DNA of 5,849 nt, taken from positions 1 through 5,849 of the forward strand of contig JAGGTS010000063.1 of NCBI GenBank assembly GCA_021163625.1. The letters run 5' to 3'. Below are positions 1 through 3,561 of this stretch, one piece after another (within the stretch, counting starts at the first letter, position 1; each line of letters opens with the position of its first letter). A program made the position numbers and the translations under genes. The notes beneath the pieces were generated by a model. It was given only the letters and a program-made list of their open reading frames with translations. It was not told the DNA's origin and ran no database searches. Source of the DNA: a bacterium. GTDB lineage: Bacteria > Patescibacteriota > Minisyncoccia > Minisyncoccales > CG1-02-41-26.

Positions 1-906
1 AATCTTAAAATCATTATTGAAGCGGCTAAAAAAAGAGGGGAGGTTCCAGAACATATTCTTTTTTATGGCTCAAGCGGGTTGGGGAAAACAAGCCTTGCCT
101 ATCTTTTAGCAAAAGAAATTGGCGTTGATATAAAAACAACCTCTGGCCCTGCAATTGAAAGAGCGGGTGACCTTGCGGCAATACTGACAAATTTAAACGA
201 AAACGCTGTTTTGTTTTGTGATGAAATACACCGCTTAAATAAAACTTTAGAGGAATACCTCTATCCCGCGATGGAAGATTTTAAACTGAATCTCGTATTA
301 GGGAAAGGGCCAATGGCAAGAACAATGGATATTAAAGTCCCGCGATTTACTTTAATAGGAGCAACAACAAGGCTTGCCTTAATTTCTTCGCCTTTAAGGG
401 CGAGGTTTGGAGCTATCTTTGGATTAAATTTTTACCAGATAAAAGACATTGAAGAAATACTCAAGAGGTCAGCAGCTCTTTTGCACATCAAGGCAGAGAG
501 AGACGCCTTAAAAATTATCGCTAATTCTTCACGCTTCACGCCGAGAACAGCAAACCATCTTTTAAAAAGAGTAAGAGACTTTGCCCAAGTCAAAGGAGAT
601 GGCATAATTACAAAGGAGGTTGCAAAAAAGTCGCTATCATCGCTTGAAATCGACCAGCTTGGGCTTACTCTAAACGACAGAAAGCTTTTAGAAGTGATTA
701 TAAAAAAATTTAATGGAGGGCCTGTTGGGCTTCAAGCTTTAGCAGCGGCAACTGCCGAAGAAATTGACACTATTTTAGATATTTATGAGCCATATTTAAT
801 GAGAATCGGCTTTATCCAACGAACGCCAAGGGGAAGGGTGGCAACAAAAGCCGCCTGGGCGCACCTTGGCGTTGCCGGATTTAACAGGCAAGGCCCCCTG
901 ATTTAG
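1..906 (+). CDS. ruvB: Holliday junction branch-migration ATPase RuvB (5' end outside window)
   Basis: AAA+ motor of the RuvAB complex, which drives ATP-dependent branch migration of Holliday junctions in the cytoplasm. The frame is open from base 1, so the start lies upstream; 301 residues are present. Aligned by motif to E. coli RuvB, the first residue here matches residue 40, so about 39 are missing. Counting from base 1, Walker A is GSSGLGKT (residues 23-30, Lys29), Walker B is LFCDEIHRL (Asp74), sensor 1 lies in GATTR, and the arginine finger is Arg135 in SPLRARFG. The sensor 2 segment TPRTANHLLKRVRDFA and the C-terminal winged-helix signature (GGPVGLQAL, then EPYL and RTPRGRVAT) follow. 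Oddities: Walker A has Ser-Ser where RuvB normally has Pro-Pro, and the Asp before the arginine finger is Ala. The catalytic residues are intact, so it should be active. ruvA is not visible. Family assignment is certain. Confidence 0.97.
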   Translation, partial: NLKIIIEAAKKRGEVPEHILFYGSSGLGKTSLAYLLAKEIGVDIKTTSGPAIERAGDLAAILTNLNENAVLFCDEIHRLNKTLEEYLYPAMEDFKLNLVLGKGPMARTMDIKVPRFTLIGATTRLALISSPLRARFGAIFGLNFYQIKDIEEILKRSAALLHIKAERDALKIIANSSRFTPRTANHLLKRVRDFAQVKGDGIITKEVAKKSLSSLEIDQLGLTLNDRKLLEVIIKKFNGGPVGLQALAAATAEEIDTILDIYEPYLMRIGFIQRTPRGRVATKAAWAHLGVAGFNRQGPLI

Positions 907-915
907 CGAAAAGGC

Positions 916-943
916 AAAACGGCTGTTTTAATAAATTTTTTTT
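916..943 (+). terminator. Possible weak intrinsic terminator after ruvB
   Basis: AAAAC (916-920) and GTTTT (925-929) form a 5-bp stem with loop GGCT. A short A/T stretch and then eight T (936-943) follow. The stem is short and the T run is not immediately adjacent, so this may be only partial termination or chance. The T run runs directly into the ribosome binding site of the next gene. Confidence 0.3.
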
Positions 944-956
944 GAGAAGTTTAAAT

Positions 957-1685
957 ATGGCAAAGCTTTTAAAAATATTTTTTACTATGCATTTATTTGT
1001 CCTTTTCCCGTCCGTTTGCCTTGCTCTATCTAATAGTTGCCAGCAAAAAGTGGTTATAAATGAAATTGCTTGGATGGGAGACAGCGCTTCCTATAAAAAC
1101 GAATGGATAGAACTAAAAAACCGAACAAACTCCCCGATAAGCATCGACAGTTGGAAACTTGTTTCAAAAAATGGGTTAAATATTGAACTGAGGGGCACAA
1201 TCCAAAAAAATGGCTTTTTCCTTTTAGCTCGAAACCAACCATACATTCAAGGCATAAAAGCAGATGTTGTCTATAAAGGGAGTTTAAACAATAAAGGTGA
1301 CGACCTAATGCTTTTTGATAAAACAGGCAGAATAATTGACAGGGCAGATTTTCTTTCAGGTTGGCCCGCTGGCAACAATAAATCAAAGCAAACAATGGAA
1401 AGAATAGAAAAAACTGCAACAAATAACAGCCGAGAGTTTGCCTGGCAAACAAGCAGGAAGCAAAACGGCACCCCAAAAGCTAAAAATAGCAAATATGCGC
1501 CAATAGAGAAGAAACCAGTAGAAAAGAAAAACATAAACAGCAGCCTTCTTTTGGCAGACGCATCAAATTTTTCAGACGGGCAAAAAAAGGGGTTTTATAC
1601 CTTTTTTGAGGCAACGGCAATAGCGTTTTTGTCGGCTTTTATCGTTTTAATTTTAAAGAAAAAAGAGCAGAAGGTTGATTTTTAG
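957..1685 (+). CDS. Lamin-tail-domain (LTD) surface protein with signal peptide and C-terminal membrane anchor
   Basis: Predicted exported, membrane-tethered protein of 242 residues; its biochemical role is unknown. I chose ATG 957 because GAGAAG (944-949) stands 7 bases upstream; an in-frame TTG at 942 would overlap that site. Residues 1-23 form a signal-peptide-like segment (basic MAKLLK, hydrophobic core, possible signal peptidase cut after CLA). Residues about 32-150 match the LTD fold pattern: VVINEIAWMG, EWIELKN, a Trp at 66, GFFLLAR, a segment like YKGSLNNKGDDLMLFD, then WPAG and TMERIEK. A Lys/Asn-rich linker (about 165-210) leads to one transmembrane helix (about 213-233) and a basic tail KKKEQKVDF. 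LTD domains occur in nuclear lamins and in many bacterial surface proteins, often next to nucleases or as binding modules; no nuclease is seen here. It lies between ruvB and yebC-ruvC. A C-terminal helix with a basic tail suggests anchoring with the domain outside the cytoplasm (inference). Confidence 0.85.
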   Translation: MAKLLKIFFTMHLFVLFPSVCLALSNSCQQKVVINEIAWMGDSASYKNEWIELKNRTNSPISIDSWKLVSKNGLNIELRGTIQKNGFFLLARNQPYIQGIKADVVYKGSLNNKGDDLMLFDKTGRIIDRADFLSGWPAGNNKSKQTMERIEKTATNNSREFAWQTSRKQNGTPKAKNSKYAPIEKKPVEKKNINSSLLLADASNFSDGQKKGFYTFFEATAIAFLSAFIVLILKKKEQKVDF

Positions 1686-1693
1686 CTCTTTTT
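1660..1693 (+). terminator. Probable intrinsic terminator at the end of the LTD gene
   Basis: AAAAAGAGC (1660-1668) and GCTCTTTTT (1685-1693) are perfect 9-bp inverted arms with a 16-base loop; the hairpin ends in a T run. The left arm lies in the last codons of the LTD gene and the loop contains its stop codon. Only four of the nine pairs are G/C-containing core, so efficiency may be modest. It overlaps the proposed yebC promoter. Confidence 0.5.
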
Positions 1694-1703
1694 AAATTAG
1701 AAT
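1675..1703 (+). promoter_or_regulatory. Candidate sigma70-type promoter for yebC
   Basis: TTGATT (1675-1680) and TAGAAT (1698-1703) are separated by exactly 17 bases and match the -35 and -10 consensus at 4/6 and 5/6. Expected transcription start is near 1710, the A of the yebC ATG, giving a leaderless or almost leaderless mRNA. This fits the lack of any Shine-Dalgarno sequence before yebC. In AT-rich DNA such matches can arise by chance. Confidence 0.5.
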
Positions 1704-1709
1704 TTCTAT

Positions 1710-2447
1710 ATGTCAGGACATAGCCATTTTCACTCAATTAAACACAAAAAGGCAGCTGAAGATAAAAAGAGAGGGAAAATTTTTTCAAAGTTTGCAAAGA
1801 TGATAGCAGTTGCGGCGAAAGATGGGACAGACCCCTCTTCGAACCCTAAATTAAGGCAGGCGCTCGAGCAAGCGCGGTCTTTTAATATGCCAAAAGAAAA
1901 TATTGAAAGGGCAATTAAAAGGGGAAGCGGTCAAATAGAAGGGAAAAAACTTGAACAGGCAACCTATGAAGCTTTTGGGCCGGACAGAATAGCTATTATT
2001 TTAGAATGTATAACAGACAACAAAAACAGGACGCTTTCTGAAATAAAACAAATTCTCCAAAGACATGGCGGCAAGCTTGCTGAATCAGGATCAGTAAAAT
2101 GGCTTTTTGAAAAAAAAGGCGTAATTGTGATAGAAAATAAAAACCAAGAAGAAAACAGCAACCAAAAAAAACAAGAAGAACTGGAGCTTTCAGCTATTGA
2201 AGCAGGGGCAGAAGACACTAAATGGGATAATGATGCCCTTATCGTTTATACCAAACCAGACGAATTGGAAAAAGTGAAAAAAAATTTAGAAAAAAAGGGG
2301 GTAGAAATAAACTCTTTTTCTCTTGACTGGGTTGCCAAGGAAGCAATCAAGGCCGGACAAAAAGAAAGGAAAAAAATAGAGGAGCTCTTTGAAGACTTGG
2401 ATGAAAGTGAAGATGTCCAAGACTTCTTTTCAAATATAGAAGAGTAA
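1710..2447 (+). CDS. yebC: YebC/TACO1-family protein (translation factor / putative transcriptional regulator)
   Basis: Cytoplasmic protein of 245 residues, the usual family length. The start is fixed by the family N-terminus MSGHSHFHSIKHKKAAEDKK (canonical MSGHSKW...K..DAKR). Further signatures are RGKIFSKFAKMIAVAAKDG (21-39), NPKLRQALEQA, NMPKENIERAIKRGSG (59-74), the domain-2 pattern TYEAFGP then TDNKNRT and GGKLAESGSVKWLFEKKG (120-137), EAGAED (164-169), and the C-terminal ELFEDLDESEDVQDFFSNIEE region resembling the family's EDL-DDVQ-VY-N ending. Bacterial members were long annotated as DNA-binding regulators; the mitochondrial homologue TACO1 and more recent bacterial work support a role at the ribosome in relieving translation stalls, including at proline runs. 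A polar Gln/Glu/Lys/Asn-rich stretch of about ten residues (144-155) appears to be extra. No Shine-Dalgarno precedes it. ruvC follows after 35 bases, the classic yebC-ruvC pairing. Confidence 0.95.
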   Translation: MSGHSHFHSIKHKKAAEDKKRGKIFSKFAKMIAVAAKDGTDPSSNPKLRQALEQARSFNMPKENIERAIKRGSGQIEGKKLEQATYEAFGPDRIAIILECITDNKNRTLSEIKQILQRHGGKLAESGSVKWLFEKKGVIVIENKNQEENSNQKKQEELELSAIEAGAEDTKWDNDALIVYTKPDELEKVKKNLEKKGVEINSFSLDWVAKEAIKAGQKERKKIEELFEDLDESEDVQDFFSNIEE

Positions 2448-2461
2448 TCTGGTAACTCCAA

Positions 2462-2476
2462 GCCTTGCTTAAAGGC
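2462..2476 (+). promoter_or_regulatory. Ribosome binding site of ruvC inside a small hairpin
   Basis: AAAGG (2471-2475) lies 7 bases before ATG 2483 and is the best Shine-Dalgarno candidate; it decides this start over an in-frame TTG at 2465. GCCTT (2462-2466) pairs with AAGGC (2472-2476) around loop GCTTA, so the site could be partly masked. A 5-bp stem is marginal and may be coincidental. Confidence 0.45.
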
Positions 2477-2482
2477 AAAAAT

Positions 2483-3046
2483 ATGACAATTATCGGCATT
2501 GATCCAGGAACAGCAACAACAGGCTACGGCATTATTGAAACTAAAGAAAAAATAGATAATTTTAATATAGGACAAAAAAAGAGAGGAAAAGACAACCAAC
2601 AATCGGTCATAAAAAAAGTTGGGCAACGAAAAACAGAAGCAAGGATGATAGCTTATGGCGTTATCAAAACAACCCCTGGGCTTAATCCTGAAAAAAGGCT
2701 TAAAACTCTCTACACTAAACTCTCCTCGCTGTTAAACAAATTTAAGCCGGACATACTTGTAGTGGAGAAAGTCTACTTCGCAAAAAATATTAAAACAGTA
2801 ATACCAGTAAGCGAGGCAAAGGGTGTTATTTTGCTCGCTGCTTCTAAAAAGAACATTAAGGTCTTACAAGTAACTCCTCTCCAGATAAAGATGTCTATCT
2901 GCGGTTATGGCAGGGCAGACAAATCCCAAGTCCAGAAAATGGTTAAAGAATTTTTGGGATTGGAAAAAGTGCCAAAACCAGATGATGCTGCCGATGCACT
3001 AGCGGCCGCTATCTGCTACCCCTTATCTTTTACTAGATTTAATTAA
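2483..3046 (+). CDS. ruvC: Crossover junction endodeoxyribonuclease RuvC, with a basic insertion
   Basis: Homodimeric, Mg2+-dependent resolvase that cuts Holliday junctions symmetrically, working with RuvAB. From ATG 2483 it has 187 residues, against about 160-175 usually. Catalytic acidic residues are present: Asp7 in GIDPG, Glu95 in VVEKVYFAKN, and Asp168/Asp171 in KPDDAADALA. The family motifs TGYGIIE (13-19), AYGVIKT (57-63), SEAKGVILLAA and GYGRADKSQVQKMV (141-154) are clear. Residues about 24-54, between the first two strands, are an extra Lys/Arg/Gln/Asn-rich segment; most RuvC proteins have a short turn there. The C-terminus stops soon after AICYP and lacks the longer tail of E. coli RuvC. 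The start is supported by AAAGG at 2471-2475 and by the family N-terminus. Probably co-transcribed with yebC. Identity is secure; the function of the insertion is unknown. Confidence 0.96.
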   Translation: MTIIGIDPGTATTGYGIIETKEKIDNFNIGQKKRGKDNQQSVIKKVGQRKTEARMIAYGVIKTTPGLNPEKRLKTLYTKLSSLLNKFKPDILVVEKVYFAKNIKTVIPVSEAKGVILLAASKKNIKVLQVTPLQIKMSICGYGRADKSQVQKMVKEFLGLEKVPKPDDAADALAAAICYPLSFTRFN

Positions 3047-3092
3047 TGTTCCAAACCTATGTTCTCGCGCTTTTTCTGTTGGTGTTTTATTA

Positions 3093-3118
3093 AAAACCTT
3101 GTTTTAGCTTTAGCTAAA
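3093..3118 (+). terminator. Weak hairpins downstream of ruvC (possible termination region)
   Basis: Two adjoining small inverted repeats: AAAAC (3093-3097) with GTTTT (3101-3105), and TTTAGC (3103-3108) with GCTAAA (3113-3118) around loop TTTA. They share bases, so only one could form at a time. There is no proper T run after them. They are the only terminator-like structures seen between ruvC and the next promoter, so this is tentative. Confidence 0.2.
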
Positions 3119-3126
3119 TTTAGGTC

Positions 3127-3154
3127 TTGACAAAGAGTTTAAAGTTTGTACAAT
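3127..3154 (+). promoter_or_regulatory. Sigma70-type promoter of the acidic-protein gene
   Basis: A perfect -35 box TTGACA (3127-3132), a 16-base spacer, and -10 box TACAAT (3149-3154, 5/6). This is the best promoter match in the window and lies in the largest spacer before a full gene. Transcription would start near 3161 and leave a leader of about 46 bases before ATG 3207. Confidence 0.7.
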
Positions 3155-3199
3155 TCTGATTATATAAAAAGAAAGGTCGCTTGTTTTAGAAGTACACCA

Positions 3200-3240
3200 A
3201 AATATTATGGCAATAAAAAACGATATTTTATATAATATTT
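3200..3240 (+). promoter_or_regulatory. AU-only inverted repeat enclosing the start codon of the acidic gene
   Basis: AAATATTAT (3200-3208) and ATAATATTT (3232-3240) are perfect 9-base inverted arms. The first arm includes the first two bases of the ATG at 3207-3209. In the mRNA this could form an A-U stem that hides the start codon and melts easily. No good Shine-Dalgarno lies at the usual distance; AGAAG at 3188-3192 is 14 bases away. In AT-rich sequence a 9-base match can be fortuitous. Confidence 0.35.
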
Positions 3241-3434
3241 ATGGTGAAGTTGACCTGCCAGAAGAAGACGATTTAGACCAGTATGAAAATTTTGAGGATG
3301 AAGACTTAGACCAAGAAGAGGAAGAAGAGGAAGAAAAATTTGGCAGCGAAGAAGATGAGGGCGAAAACGAAGACGAGTTTGAAAATGAAGAAACAACCGA
3401 TGACAGGGAGCTTGACGAAGAAAGTGGCTGGTAG
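3207..3434 (+). CDS. Small, extremely acidic protein of unknown function
   Basis: I do not recognise a family. It has 75 residues, of which 38 are Asp or Glu and only 3 are Lys or Arg. The first 18 residues (MAIKNDILYNIYGEVDLP) are the only normal-looking, partly hydrophobic part; the rest is low-complexity acid with scattered Phe/Tyr/Leu and a run of seven Glu (37-43), ending in SGW. It is probably disordered and cytoplasmic, with no signal peptide or membrane segment. That it is a real gene is supported by a good promoter upstream, a strong terminator just after the stop, and unbroken coding in a spacer that would otherwise be empty. Acidic tails of this kind occur in RNA polymerase delta subunits, histone-like chaperones and DNA-mimic proteins, but no sequence feature here selects one of these. 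It appears to be a single-gene transcription unit between ruvC and the PBP gene. Confidence 0.7.
   Translation: MAIKNDILYNIYGEVDLPEEDDLDQYENFEDEDLDQEEEEEEEKFGSEEDEGENEDEFENEETTDDRELDEESGW
3315..3335 (+). repeat. Short GAA/GAG tandem tract in the acidic gene
   Basis: The seven consecutive Glu codons are built from a 9-base unit GAAGAGGAA present twice in tandem, plus a final GAA. The unit is a multiple of three, so slippage would change the Glu count without breaking the frame. Confidence 0.6.
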
Positions 3435-3440
3435 AATATG

Positions 3441-3480
3441 CCCCACCCAATTTGTTAAAAAAAATGGAGGGTGGGGTTTT
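3441..3480 (+). terminator. Strong intrinsic terminator after the acidic-protein gene
   Basis: CCCCACCC (3441-3448) and GGGTGGGG (3469-3476) form a perfect 8-bp, almost all G-C stem with a 20-base loop, followed at once by TTTT (3477-3480). It begins 7 bases after the stop codon and is the most GC-rich structure in the non-coding DNA here. It separates the acidic gene from the PBP gene. Confidence 0.85.
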
Positions 3481-3525
3481 AAATTACAAAGAATTTAGAT
3501 ATGATGTTTAAAAGACAAAAATATC

Positions 3526-3537
3526 TTATCCGGATAA
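3526..3537. promoter_or_regulatory. Perfect 12-base palindrome upstream of the PBP gene (possible operator)
   Basis: TTATCCGGATAA is a perfect palindrome 24 bases before the PBP start codon, in a stretch that is otherwise almost only A and T. Its position near the expected promoter suggests a dimeric repressor or activator site, but no regulator is known. Nearby promoter candidates are weak: TATGAT (3500-3505) and TAAAAT (3544-3549) could be -10 boxes, neither with a convincing -35. Confidence 0.35.
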
Positions 3538-3561
3538 AAAAATTAAAATAATTTATGCCCT

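Noticed and set aside
942..956. TTG start at 942 for the LTD gene
   Set aside because: It would place the start codon over the Shine-Dalgarno GAGAAG of ATG 957 and add five residues before an otherwise normal signal peptide.
1013..1042. Possible lipobox making the LTD protein a lipoprotein (Cys21 or Cys28)
   Set aside because: The residues before either Cys (PSV and SNS) do not fit the usual L-(A/S/T/V)-(G/A/S)-C pattern; signal peptidase I after CLA is more plausible.
1054..1534. Two minus-strand ORFs opposite the LTD gene, with hydrophobic Leu/Phe/Cys-rich stretches
   Set aside because: They overlap a gene with clear LTD motifs, a ribosome binding site and a signal peptide; the hydrophobicity is a by-product of A-rich sense codons.
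2246..2626. Minus-strand ORF of 126 codons across the yebC-ruvC junction
   Set aside because: It is rich in Phe and Ser because it reads the complement of Lys/Glu codons, and it overlaps two well-identified genes; no family features are seen.
3001..3010. AGCGGCCGCT palindrome containing a NotI recognition site, looking like a cloning linker
   Set aside because: It encodes three alanines of the conserved RuvC C-terminal helix (DALAAAIC) in frame, with normal RuvC sequence on both sides, so it is native coding DNA rather than a vector junction.
3046..3093. A 15-codon hydrophobic ORF whose ATG overlaps the ruvC stop codon (TAATG)
   Set aside because: The overlap is typical of coupled genes, but the peptide is only 15 residues, has no ribosome binding site of its own and nothing else supports it; AT-rich spacers often contain such frames.
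3205..3450. Minus-strand ORF opposite the acidic gene
   Set aside because: It is the mirror of GAA/GAG-rich coding DNA, which reads as a Leu/Pro/His-rich low-complexity frame. The promoter and terminator point the other way, and the frame runs into the terminator stem.
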